The notes under the pieces: model-generated
Told to the model about the DNA's origin: nothing
Database searches by the model: none
What the model saw: the letters and a program-made list of their open reading frames with translations, nothing else
Shown here: one piece after another, positions 16,792-24,616 of the stretch
How the letters are laid out: each line of letters begins with the position of its first letter
Numbering within the stretch: the first letter of the stretch is position 1
NCBI RefSeq assembly: GCF_049651805.1
Contig: NZ_JBASCU010000040.1
Coordinates: forward strand, 1 to 53,462
From: Pseudolysinimonas_A sp049651805
Lineage (GTDB): Bacteria; Actinomycetota; Actinomycetes; Actinomycetales; Microbacteriaceae
Length of the DNA: 53,462 nt
Direction: 5' to 3'
Made by a program: the position numbers and the translations under genes

Positions 16792-18109
16792 GCGGCGTCC
16801 TCCTTCCGGTCTGGCTGCGGGTCGGGATGGATGCGGTGTCTGTTTTCAGTAGATCAGCAGAGCCAGGCTCGGGATCTTCGTTGGTACTTCGCCAGTCGTC
16901 CGGCAGCAGGTAGTCGAGAACGTCGTCGATGGTCACCACCCCGACGAGTCGGTGCTGTTCGTCGACGACGGGCAGCTGCACGAGGTCGTACGAGGCGAGT
17001 CGGCGCGACACCTCGGCGGCGCTCGTGTCGGGCTTCACGGGTTCGAGGCTCGTGTCGAGCAGCGTGCCGAGACGTTCGTGCGGCGGGTAGCGCAGCATCC
17101 GTTGGAAGTGCACCATGCCGAGGAATCGCCCGGTCGGCGGCTCGTACGGCGGCAGGGTCACGCACAGCGCCGCGCCGAGAGCGGGGGCGAGTTCGTGACG
17201 GCGGATGAGCGCGAGCCCCTCCGCGACGGTGGCGTCGGCCGACACGATGATCGGCTCGGTCGTCATGAGGCCACCCGCGGTGTCGGGTCCGTAGGCGAGC
17301 AGGAAGCGCACGTCGTCGGCCTCTTCGGGCTCCATCAGCTCCAGCAGCGCCTCACCGCGTTCGGTCGTGAGCTGCGCGATGAGGTCGGCGGCGTCGTCGG
17401 GTTCCATCTGGTCGAGCACGTGGGCGGCGCGCTCATCGCCGAGCTGGCTGATCAGGTCGACCTGTTCCTGCTCGGGCATCTCTTCGAGCGCGTCGGCGAG
17501 CCGGTCGTCGGGCAGCTCTTCGGCGACCTCGAGCCGTCGACCTTCGGGCAGGTCGAGCAGGGTGCTCGCCAGGTCGGCCGGCAGCAGGTCGGAGTACGAC
17601 GCCACGAGATGCTCCGCCGACTGCGCCTCACCCGAGGCAGTGTTCTCACGCACCTGATCCCAGGGGGAGAACGTCGTCGTGCCCTTCGAGAAGGGGGATG
17701 CCGTGCGCGGCCGCCGACGCAGGAACAGGTCGCCGACCTCCCACTCGCCGGGGGCGGCCTCTTCGATCGCGACATCTTCGATCGTCGCGTCGCCAGAACC
17801 GTCGCGCAGAGCGACCTTGCGCCCGAGGAGCTCCGCGATCACCCGCACCTCGCCGCCGCGCTGCTCGAAGCGTCGCAGGTTGATCAGGCCCGTGGTGATG
17901 ATCTGACCGGAGCCGATGCTCGTGACCCGCCCGATGCTGAGGAAGACGCGGCGCCTTCCCGGCACCTCGACGATCAGCCCGACCACTCGGGGGCTGCGCG
18001 TGCGCCGGTAGACGACCACGACATCCCGGGCCTTGCCGACCTTGTCGCCCGCGGGGTCGAAGACGGAACACCCGGCCAGCCGGGCGACGAAGACCCGCGT
18101 CGCGCTCAC
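16763..18109 (-). CDS. MgtE-N/CBS domain protein lacking a channel domain
   Basis: A 448-residue soluble protein. Residues about 1-150 resemble a PRC-barrel-type module (FDPAGDKVGKARDVVVVY). Residues about 185-300 form the MgtE N-terminal superhelix (LPADLASTLLDLPEGRRLEVAEELPDDRLADALEEMPEQ is its repeat region). A CBS pair runs to about 430 (GGLMTTEPIIVSADATVAEGL and LPVVDEQHRLVGVVTIDDVLDYLLPDDW). No transmembrane segments are present, so it is not a complete Mg2+ channel; a Mg2+- or nucleotide-sensing role is an inference. The GTG has TAATCT six bases upstream, a leaderless start. Its 3' end overlaps DUF1003 by 29 bases. Confidence 0.85.
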   Translation of the reverse strand: MSATRVFVARLAGCSVFDPAGDKVGKARDVVVVYRRTRSPRVVGLIVEVPGRRRVFLSIGRVTSIGSGQIITTGLINLRRFEQRGGEVRVIAELLGRKVALRDGSGDATIEDVAIEEAAPGEWEVGDLFLRRRPRTASPFSKGTTTFSPWDQVRENTASGEAQSAEHLVASYSDLLPADLASTLLDLPEGRRLEVAEELPDDRLADALEEMPEQEQVDLISQLGDERAAHVLDQMEPDDAADLIAQLTTERGEALLELMEPEEADDVRFLLAYGPDTAGGLMTTEPIIVSADATVAEGLALIRRHELAPALGAALCVTLPPYEPPTGRFLGMVHFQRMLRYPPHERLGTLLDTSLEPVKPDTSAAEVSRRLASYDLVQLPVVDEQHRLVGVVTIDDVLDYLLPDDWRSTNEDPEPGSADLLKTDTASIPTRSQTGRRTPHGPRTSSTT

Positions 18110-18127
18110 GCTGAAAGATTAGCCCTC

Positions 18128-18199
18128 ACTGGTCGAGTACCCGCCGGAGGCGTCGCTCCTCGGTGGTCGAGTAGCCGCCGGAGGCCGCGTGTCGAGACC
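18128..18199. repeat. Intergenic palindromic repeat (copy E, one partial and one full)
   Basis: A truncated unit at about 18128-18153 (CTGGTCGAGTACCCGCCGG) is followed by a full unit at 18158-18199 (CTCGGTGGTCGAGTAGCC to GTGTCGAGACC). They lie between the divergent MgtE-like and GSP17M genes. Confidence 0.8.
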
Positions 18200-18251
18200 C
18201 TGTCGCCGCCGCACCGAGCAGACCCCAACCGGAAGCTGGAATACTGACGGC

Positions 18252-18749
18252 GTGAGCAACCCAGGAGCATTCGGCCGCAGCGGCGGCGCCTTCCAACAGC
18301 GCGTGCCCAAGGGCGACGTGCTCGGCACCTATGAGACGTACGCCGAGGCGCAGTCGGTCGTCGACCGGCTCGCGAAGGGCGACTTCACGATCGCCGACCT
18401 GTCGATCGTCGGCAACGACCTGAAGACCGTCGAGCGGGTGACCCGGCGGCTCTCCTGGAACCGCGCGGCTCTCGAAGGTGCCCTCAGCGGTGCGTGGTTC
18501 GGTCTCTTCGTCGGCCTGCTGCTGTCGTTCTTCTCTCCGACGATCAACTGGGGCCTGTTCTTGGCCGCGCTGCTCATCGGTGCGGTGGCGGGCATGTTCT
18601 TCCGCCTGATCTCGTACGGCATCGCGCGCCGCAGCCGCGACTTCGACTCGCAGACCCAGGTGCTGGCATCGAACTACCAGGTGCTCGTCGCGGGGGAGCA
18701 CCTCGCGAAGGCGCAGGACGTGCTGTCGCGTCCTGCACCGACCGACTAA
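18252..18749 (+). CDS. General stress protein 17M-like membrane protein
   Basis: A 165-residue protein with the GSP17M/YflT-like N-terminal domain (VLGTYETYAEAQSVVDRLAKGDFTIADLSIVGNDL), two central membrane spans (WFGLFVGLLLSFF and INWGLFLAALLIGAVAGMFF) and a short cytosolic tail. Function is unknown; relatives are stress-linked. AATACT (18240-18245) six bases before the GTG gives a leaderless start. Confidence 0.82.
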   Translation: MSNPGAFGRSGGAFQQRVPKGDVLGTYETYAEAQSVVDRLAKGDFTIADLSIVGNDLKTVERVTRRLSWNRAALEGALSGAWFGLFVGLLLSFFSPTINWGLFLAALLIGAVAGMFFRLISYGIARRSRDFDSQTQVLASNYQVLVAGEHLAKAQDVLSRPAPTD

Positions 18750-18824
18750 CGACCTGGGGCCGATCCGCCGCCCGAGACGGGCGTCGACGCTGGCGCCGCT
18801 GGGAGGTGCGAAAGCGCCTCCCTC

Positions 18825-20309
18825 TCAAGCGAGCGCGCGCATCCAGGCTTCGACGGCCTCGGCGGTGCGCGGGATGTCGCCGGAGAGCAACTCGCACCCA
18901 TCCTCCGTCACGACGATGTTGTCTTCGATGCGCACCCCGATGCCGCGGTACTCCTCGGGAACGGTGAGGTCGTCGGCCTGGAAGTACAACCCGGGCTCGA
19001 TCGTGAACACCATCCCGGGCTCCAGCACGCCCTCGAGGTAGAGCTCGCGGCGGGCTTTCGCGCAGTCGTGCACGTCGAGCCCGAGGTGATGCGAGGTGCC
19101 GTGGATCATGTACCGACGGTGCCACTGGCCGGTGTCGAGCGACTCTTCGGCTGACCCCGGCAGCAACCCCCAAGAAGCCGTCTTCTCCGCGACGACCCGC
19201 ATCGCCTCCGCGTGCACCTCGCGGAACCGGATGCCCGGCTTGACGATCGCGCGTGCGGCATCCGCCGCTTCGAGCACCGCGTCGTACACCTTTCGCTGGA
19301 TGTCGCTGAAGCGCCCATTCACCGGGAGCGTGCGCGTGATGTCGGCGGTGTAGAGGCTGTCGAGTTCGACGCCCGCGTCGATCAGCAGCAGGTCGCCGGG
19401 AACCACGGGGCCGTCGTTGCGGGTCCAGTGCAGGTAGCAGGCGTGCGGGCCGCTCGCGGCGATCGTGTCGTAGCCGACGGTGTTGCCGTCGAGGCGGGCG
19501 CGCCGGTTGAAGGTGCCCTCGACGATGCGTTCGCCGCGCTCCACCGCGATGGCGGCGGGCAGATCGGCGATGATCTCGTCGAAGCCGCGCTTGGTCGCGT
19601 CAACCGCCGCGCGCATCTCGGAAAGCTCCCACTCGTCTTTCACGAACCGCAACTCGCTCAGGTCGCTCGCGAGCGCGGCATCCGCCTCGTCGTCGACCGT
19701 TTCCGCGTCGACGGCGGCGAGCAGCCGGCGGCCGTCGATCTGGTCGGTGAGGCCGGGGTCGGCGTCGCGCACCACGAGAGTGGAGGCGTCGACCGCATCC
19801 AGCACCGCCTCGAGGTCGGCGAGGGCGCGGGTCGGCAGGCCGAGATCGGCGGCGACGTGGGCGAGCGACGGGCGGGGGCCGGTCCAGAATTCGCCGACCG
19901 CGGCGTTCGCGTAGAACTCGGTCGTGTCGCGACCGGCGGCGGCGAGGAAGTAGAGCGTGGCGTCATGCCCGTCGGCCGTGGGTTCGAACACCAGCACCGA
20001 GTCGGGCACCGCATCCGACCCCCAGCCGGTGAGGTAGGCGAACGCCGAGTGCGCGCGGTACGGGTGATCGGTGTCGTTCGAGCGCACGCGGGCCGGGCCG
20101 GCCGGCACGATGAGCCGCATGCCCGGATACTGCGCCGAGATGCGCTGACGGCGCATCGCCGCATACGGGGCGGCGACGCGCGGTGAGGGCGTCAGGTCGG
20201 GGTGCTCGGCCCAGTTCGAGGAGATGTACTCACGGAACTCGGGGGTCGTCGGCAGCGCAGACCGGTTGGCGGTGACGCGCGGGGCTGCCGGGCTGGACTC
20301 GTGGGCCAT
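18825..20309 (-). CDS. Xaa-Pro aminopeptidase (aminopeptidase P, M24B)
   Basis: A 494-residue cytosolic metallopeptidase that removes an N-terminal residue preceding proline. An N-terminal creatinase-like domain precedes the pita-bread fold. All five metal ligands are visible: the two Asp in LLIDAGVELDSLYTADITRTLP, His in HGTSHHLGLDVHD, Glu in FTIEPGLYF and Glu in GVRIEDNIVVTEDG. Its ATG lies nine bases after the upstream gene's stop, so it is the second gene of a two-gene operon with the EEP protein. Confidence 0.92.
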   Translation of the reverse strand: MAHESSPAAPRVTANRSALPTTPEFREYISSNWAEHPDLTPSPRVAAPYAAMRRQRISAQYPGMRLIVPAGPARVRSNDTDHPYRAHSAFAYLTGWGSDAVPDSVLVFEPTADGHDATLYFLAAAGRDTTEFYANAAVGEFWTGPRPSLAHVAADLGLPTRALADLEAVLDAVDASTLVVRDADPGLTDQIDGRRLLAAVDAETVDDEADAALASDLSELRFVKDEWELSEMRAAVDATKRGFDEIIADLPAAIAVERGERIVEGTFNRRARLDGNTVGYDTIAASGPHACYLHWTRNDGPVVPGDLLLIDAGVELDSLYTADITRTLPVNGRFSDIQRKVYDAVLEAADAARAIVKPGIRFREVHAEAMRVVAEKTASWGLLPGSAEESLDTGQWHRRYMIHGTSHHLGLDVHDCAKARRELYLEGVLEPGMVFTIEPGLYFQADDLTVPEEYRGIGVRIEDNIVVTEDGCELLSGDIPRTAEAVEAWMRALA

Positions 20310-20318
20310 GCTCCATTG

Positions 20319-21338
20319 TCACTCGGACGGCCGCAGCTGCGCGACGACGGGGCGGTGATCGCTGCCCGCCCCGTCGTGCGTAGTGATCACCTGGAAGCCG
20401 ACGAACTCCCAGTTCCCGGTGGCCATCACGTGGTCGATGGGCGCGCCGAGCAGGGTGGGGACGGAGGTCGGCCAGGTGCCCACCGCGGCGTTGCCGGTCA
20501 CGCGCGCGCCGTCGCGGCATCCGCCCAAGCCCCCGCTGGCATCGGATGCCGCGTCGAGGCCGGTGTAGTGGTCGAGGGTCGAGTTGAGATCGCCGGCGAG
20601 GATCACGTTGTCGCCCGCGCAGCGGGCGGCCAGCCAGTCGAGACCCTGCCGCCAGCCCGTCATCTCGCCGGGAACGGGAGCGACCGGATGCGCGCCCACG
20701 ATCGTCGGACCGGTGCCGTCGACCGGCACCGCGAGCACCGACGGCAGGGTGTCGGTGCCGCCGCGGCTGTCGTCGCGTGCGTACTCGCCGAGATCTTCTG
20801 AGATGAGCACGATCGTCGACCGCGCCTTCGAGATGAGGTCGTACGACAGCGGAATCACCTGCATCTCGACGCCTGCCGCCCCGAGTCCGCTCTGCACGGC
20901 GCGGGCGTACTCCTGGCTCGTCTCGGGCAGCACGACGATGTCGGCATCCTCGGTGAGGATCAGGTCGATCGTGACCTGCGCCTGAGGGCTGTCGCCGAGG
21001 GTGTTCCAGGCGAGCACCGTGAGGTCGCCGGGTGCTTTGGTCTCGAATGCGAGATTTCCCGCGCCGCGCGTGCTGAGCACCGCGAACTGGATGCCGGCGA
21101 ACAACAGCAACAGCAGGGCCACGGCCCCCGCGAACCGTCGCAGGTTCACCGAGAGCGCCGCGACGAGGGTGAACAACACGGCGCACAGCACGGCGACGGC
21201 GGCCAGCATCCCGCGCATCGTCGTCACCTGCACCACCCCGGCCTCGCGCTGGATGCCGACGAGCTGCGGCCAGGCGGCGAGCAGCAGGGCCGCCCCCAAC
21301 AGGACGATGACGGCGGCGGAGAGCACTCGGCGGAACAT
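20319..21338 (-). CDS. Membrane-anchored endonuclease/exonuclease/phosphatase family protein
   Basis: A 339-residue protein. The first ~100 residues hold three hydrophobic segments (two of them VLSAAVIVLLGAALLLAAWP and FAGAVALLLLLFAGIQFAVL), and the rest is an EEP domain facing outward. Catalytic motifs are complete: WNTLGD, VLPETSQ, IVGAHPVAP, LAGDLNSTLDHY, IDHVMATG and GSDHRPVVA. It could hydrolyse nucleic acid, phospholipid or another phosphodiester outside the cell. TAGGCT on the minus strand (21353-21348) lies nine bases before the ATG and overlaps the -10 of the divergent PHP gene. Confidence 0.85.
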   Translation of the reverse strand: MFRRVLSAAVIVLLGAALLLAAWPQLVGIQREAGVVQVTTMRGMLAAVAVLCAVLFTLVAALSVNLRRFAGAVALLLLLFAGIQFAVLSTRGAGNLAFETKAPGDLTVLAWNTLGDSPQAQVTIDLILTEDADIVVLPETSQEYARAVQSGLGAAGVEMQVIPLSYDLISKARSTIVLISEDLGEYARDDSRGGTDTLPSVLAVPVDGTGPTIVGAHPVAPVPGEMTGWRQGLDWLAARCAGDNVILAGDLNSTLDHYTGLDAASDASGGLGGCRDGARVTGNAAVGTWPTSVPTLLGAPIDHVMATGNWEFVGFQVITTHDGAGSDHRPVVAQLRPSE

Positions 21339-21363
21339 GGCCCGTCGAGCCTACGATGGCGGG
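21339..21363. promoter_or_regulatory. Overlapping divergent -10 boxes (EEP and PHP genes)
   Basis: Within 25 bp, TAGGCT on the minus strand (21353-21348) and TACGAT on the plus strand (21352-21357) share two bases. Both genes would have almost no 5' leader, and polymerase cannot occupy both promoters at once. Confidence 0.55.
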
Positions 21364-22218
21364 GTGTCTGCGCCGCTCATCGACTTGCATGCGCACAGCA
21401 GCGTCTCGGACGGCACCGAGTCGCCAGCTGAACTCGTCGCGGCGGGAGTGGCTGCGGGGCTCGACGTTCTCGCGATCACCGACCACGACTCGACGGCCGG
21501 GTGGGTCCCCGCCTTCGCGGCCGCAGAGGGAACCGGCATCACGATCTTGCCGGGCATGGAACTCTCCACCCAGCTCGACGGCGCGAGCGTGCACCTGCTC
21601 GCCTACCTGATCGACCCCGCGCATCCGGGCCTGCTCGCCGAGACCGAACGCATCCGCGCCGAACGGCTGCACCGCGCCGAGGCGATGGTGCGGCGCATCG
21701 CCGTCGACTACGCCCTCGACTGGGACGACGTGCTCGCCCAGGCCCAACCCGGCTCGACGATCGGGCGCCCGCACATCGCCGACGCGCTCGTGCACCGCGG
21801 ACACGTCGCCGACCGCAGCGCCGCGTTCGAGAGCATCCTGCACTGGAGAGCCGGCTACTACCGGCCGCACCCGGCGCCGAAGCCGCTCACCGGCGTCGAA
21901 CTGATCGTCGCCGCCGGCGGGGTGCCGGTGCTCGCGCATCCGGGTGGCCGCGGGCCGGATCGCGTCTTCAGCGACAAGCGCATCCAGGCGATGGTGGATG
22001 CCGGCCTCGCCGGGGTCGAGATCGGGCACCGTGACAACGGGGCCGCGTCGCTCGAACGCTGGACCGAGGTCGCGAAGCGGTACGACCTGATCGTCACCGG
22101 GTCGAGCGATTACCACGGCCTCGGCAAACCCAACGTGCTCGCCGAGAACACGACGACGCCCGAGAACTACGCGCGCATCGTGGAACGCGGCACCGGGTCG
22201 AGCCCGTTCGGGGGCTGA
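21364..22218 (+). CDS. PHP-domain phosphoesterase
   Basis: A 284-residue polymerase-and-histidinol-phosphatase (PHP) family protein of the YciV/RNase AM-like type, which hydrolyses phosphates from nucleotides or short RNAs. Metal-binding motifs are in order: DLHAHSSVSDGT, AITDHDST, PGMELST, PVLAHPGG and GSSDYHGLGK. TACGAT six bases before the GTG indicates a leaderless start. A hairpin follows nine bases after the stop. This is the last core gene before the defence island. Confidence 0.9.
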   Translation: MSAPLIDLHAHSSVSDGTESPAELVAAGVAAGLDVLAITDHDSTAGWVPAFAAAEGTGITILPGMELSTQLDGASVHLLAYLIDPAHPGLLAETERIRAERLHRAEAMVRRIAVDYALDWDDVLAQAQPGSTIGRPHIADALVHRGHVADRSAAFESILHWRAGYYRPHPAPKPLTGVELIVAAGGVPVLAHPGGRGPDRVFSDKRIQAMVDAGLAGVEIGHRDNGAASLERWTEVAKRYDLIVTGSSDYHGLGKPNVLAENTTTPENYARIVERGTGSSPFGG

Positions 22219-22226
22219 CCGTGTAT

Positions 22227-22252
22227 GCGACTCGCCCATCGCGGGCGGTCGC
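22227..22252 (+). terminator. Hairpin after the PHP gene
   Basis: GCGACTCGCCC and GGGCGGTCGC pair around ATCGC with one bulged base. It starts nine bases after the PHP stop and has no clear U tract. It could insulate the defence operon from read-through. Confidence 0.4.
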
Positions 22253-22337
22253 GGGGGACCGACGTGCAAGACGTGGAGCCCTTTCGCCGAACTGCGGGCG
22301 GCCCCGTCGGCCCGAAAGTCGGAGGTCCTGCGCCAGA

Positions 22338-22952
22338 ATGAATCGCATGGTCGGGGTGAAGATGAGCGAGAGCGCGATGGCGGAGCCGCGACACATCAAA
22401 TCTCGGGAGCGGGTGCGCGATCTCGGTGAGGTCTACACCCAACCGCGCGAGGTGAACGCGATGCTGGATCTCATCCCGGATGCCTTCGCCGACGTTGACA
22501 CCCGTTTTCTCGAGCCGGCCGCCGGCAACGGCAACTTCCTCGTCGCGATCCTGGAGCGGAAGATCGTTGCGATCCACCCGACGGTGACGGGCGATGCCTA
22601 CGAGTTCGCAGTGCTGCGATGTCTGGCGAGCATTTACGGCATCGACATCAGCGAGGAGAACGTCGAGGAGGCCCGAGGGCGGATGCTCGCGATCGCCACG
22701 ACGGCAGCAGCCTTCGATGACGGGGATGCCTCGGCACCATTCGTGCGGGCAGCGGAGGCGATCCTCGCCACGAACGTTATCGTCGGTGACTCGCTGAACG
22801 CGGCCGACCGAATCGTGTTCGTTGAGTACACGCCTCTGCCCGGCGAGCGGTTCCAGCGCGTGCCGTCGGAACTCGAGCCGCCGGAAATGGACCTGTTCTA
22901 CGAGCCACCCGCCCCGATGCCGACCGTGCACTACTCGGAACTCGGCGCATGA
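22338..22952 (+). CDS. N6-adenine methylase-like protein without catalytic NPPY
   Basis: A 204-residue protein with SAM-binding motif I (FLEPAAGNGNFLVAIL, about residues 56-71) and the adjoining YGIDISEENVEEARGRM acidic motif. The (D/N)PP(Y/F) catalytic motif IV of adenine methyltransferases is absent and the protein ends early. Its N-terminal EVYTQPREVNAMLDLIPD closely matches EVYTHPKLVNAMLDILPE of the next gene, so the two are paralogous halves of a methylase system. It may be a SAM-binding or structural partner. Start choice: ATG 22338 with GGAGG 12 bases upstream; ATG 22362 or 22377 are possible. It opens the defence operon and overlaps the next gene by four bases. Confidence 0.75.
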   Translation: MNRMVGVKMSESAMAEPRHIKSRERVRDLGEVYTQPREVNAMLDLIPDAFADVDTRFLEPAAGNGNFLVAILERKIVAIHPTVTGDAYEFAVLRCLASIYGIDISEENVEEARGRMLAIATTAAAFDDGDASAPFVRAAEAILATNVIVGDSLNAADRIVFVEYTPLPGERFQRVPSELEPPEMDLFYEPPAPMPTVHYSELGA

Positions 22953-24616
22953 CGATCGCGGACCCGGCACCCGCGCACATTCCCGACGTGCTGGAGACGC
23001 TTGCCCAGCTGCCCAACGACGAGGTCTACACCCATCCGAAGCTCGTCAACGCGATGCTCGACATCCTCCCCGAACACGTCTGGTCCGAGCCGAACTACAG
23101 GTGGCTCGACCCGGCGACGAAGTCGGGTGTGTTCCTCCGAGAGGTCGCCCGCCGCCTCATGGTCGGGCTCGCGGTATGGGAGCCTGACGGCGCCAGACGC
23201 CGCGACCATATCCTGCGACACATGATCTACGGTGCGGCGATCACGCAGATGAGCGGCGAGATCGCCCGGCGTTCGCTGTACCAGACAAAGAACGCGACCG
23301 GCACCGAGGTCAAAGATCCGGCGCTCGCGGACCTCGTCGTCCGCCTCGATACGCCGGCGGGAAACGTGCCGTTCGTTCCCACCGAGCACGCCCTTGATCG
23401 GGCCGGGAAACTCTGCACAGTGTGCCGCGCCCCGGCGGCCCTCATCCGCGAGAACCGCGAGAACTTCGCCTACTCGTTCCTGCACGGCACCTACCCCACG
23501 AAGGAGTTGGCGGACATGAGATTTGATGTCATTGTTGGCAACCCGCCTTACCAGATCGGCACCGAGGGGCATGGGAAGACCGCGTCGAGCATCTATCAGC
23601 TCTTCGTTGAGCGAGCTATCCGGATGGATCCCCGATACGTCGTCATGATTACTCCATCTCGCTGGTTCGCCGGTGGGAAAGGCCTCGATGAGTACCGCGA
23701 TCGGATGATCAACGACCGAAGAATTCGGAAGCTCATCGACAACCCGAGGATCTACGACGTCTTCCCGCAGGTGAAGATTCGAGGTGGCGTCTCTTACTTC
23801 CTGTGGGATAGGGAGTTCGACGGCGACTGCGAGTTCTCGACCCGGGTAGACGGTGTTGTCCGATCTTCGATGATGCGCGATCTTCGCGAAGGCGACGGTG
23901 TCGTGATTCGCGACAACCGTGCGATGAGCATCGTCCGGAAAGTGCAAGCCCACGGTGATCCGAGAAGGGTTGAGGACGTCTCTTCGGTCACAAAGCCATT
24001 CGGTCTCACAATGCGCTCGAACTACCCAGGAAGCGTTCCAGAGCCGTTTGAGGGAGCAGTTCCCCTTATCTACGCGACCAAAGTCGGGTATAGCCGACGC
24101 GACCAGATTGAGCGAAACCACGATTGGATCGACCGCTGGAAAGTCCTCCTTCCGATGGTGTCGTCGGGCGATACTCCGACCGATGACGAAGGCAACATAG
24201 TTGATGTCGTGTTGGGAGAGCCGATCGCGCTTGCACCCGGGTCCGCCTGTACCCAGACGTACTTCATCCCCGGAATGTTCGACTCCCGCGACGAGACGGA
24301 GAACTTCGCCCACTACCTCGCAACCAAATTCGTTCGCTTTCTGGTCCTTCAGAGGAAGATCTCTCAGCATGTAACGCCGGACCGATTCCGCTTCGTACCG
24401 ATGCTCGACATGGAACGACGGTGGACTGACGGGGACTTGTACCAGCGGTACGGGTTCTCGAAGGAAGAGATCGACTACATTGAGGCATCCATCAAGCCCC
24501 GCTCACTGATCCTCTCCCTCGACTCACCGATTCCGGAGACGCACCTTCCCGGTGGCCGCAAGTACAGGGCAGGCGACGCTCCTTCCGAACCGGATGAAGA
24601 CGGAGACGACGAGTGA
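22949..24616 (+). CDS. Eco57I-class adenine-specific DNA methyltransferase
   Basis: A 555-residue methyltransferase that should methylate adenine N6 in a specific site. Motif I is a variant (RWLDPATKSGVFLREV, about 51-66). Catalytic motif IV is intact: FDVIVGNPPYQIG with NPPY at about 198-201. The long C-terminal half starting at VVMITPSRWFAGGKGLDEYRDRM is the Eco57I-type region that often carries target recognition; there is no separate specificity subunit. A single CTVC motif lies at 146-149. ATGA overlap links it to the previous gene and GTGA overlap to the next. From about 23,520 the gene is less GC-rich than its neighbours, suggesting a different origin for this segment. Confidence 0.85.
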   Translation: MTIADPAPAHIPDVLETLAQLPNDEVYTHPKLVNAMLDILPEHVWSEPNYRWLDPATKSGVFLREVARRLMVGLAVWEPDGARRRDHILRHMIYGAAITQMSGEIARRSLYQTKNATGTEVKDPALADLVVRLDTPAGNVPFVPTEHALDRAGKLCTVCRAPAALIRENRENFAYSFLHGTYPTKELADMRFDVIVGNPPYQIGTEGHGKTASSIYQLFVERAIRMDPRYVVMITPSRWFAGGKGLDEYRDRMINDRRIRKLIDNPRIYDVFPQVKIRGGVSYFLWDREFDGDCEFSTRVDGVVRSSMMRDLREGDGVVIRDNRAMSIVRKVQAHGDPRRVEDVSSVTKPFGLTMRSNYPGSVPEPFEGAVPLIYATKVGYSRRDQIERNHDWIDRWKVLLPMVSSGDTPTDDEGNIVDVVLGEPIALAPGSACTQTYFIPGMFDSRDETENFAHYLATKFVRFLVLQRKISQHVTPDRFRFVPMLDMERRWTDGDLYQRYGFSKEEIDYIEASIKPRSLILSLDSPIPETHLPGGRKYRAGDAPSEPDEDGDDE

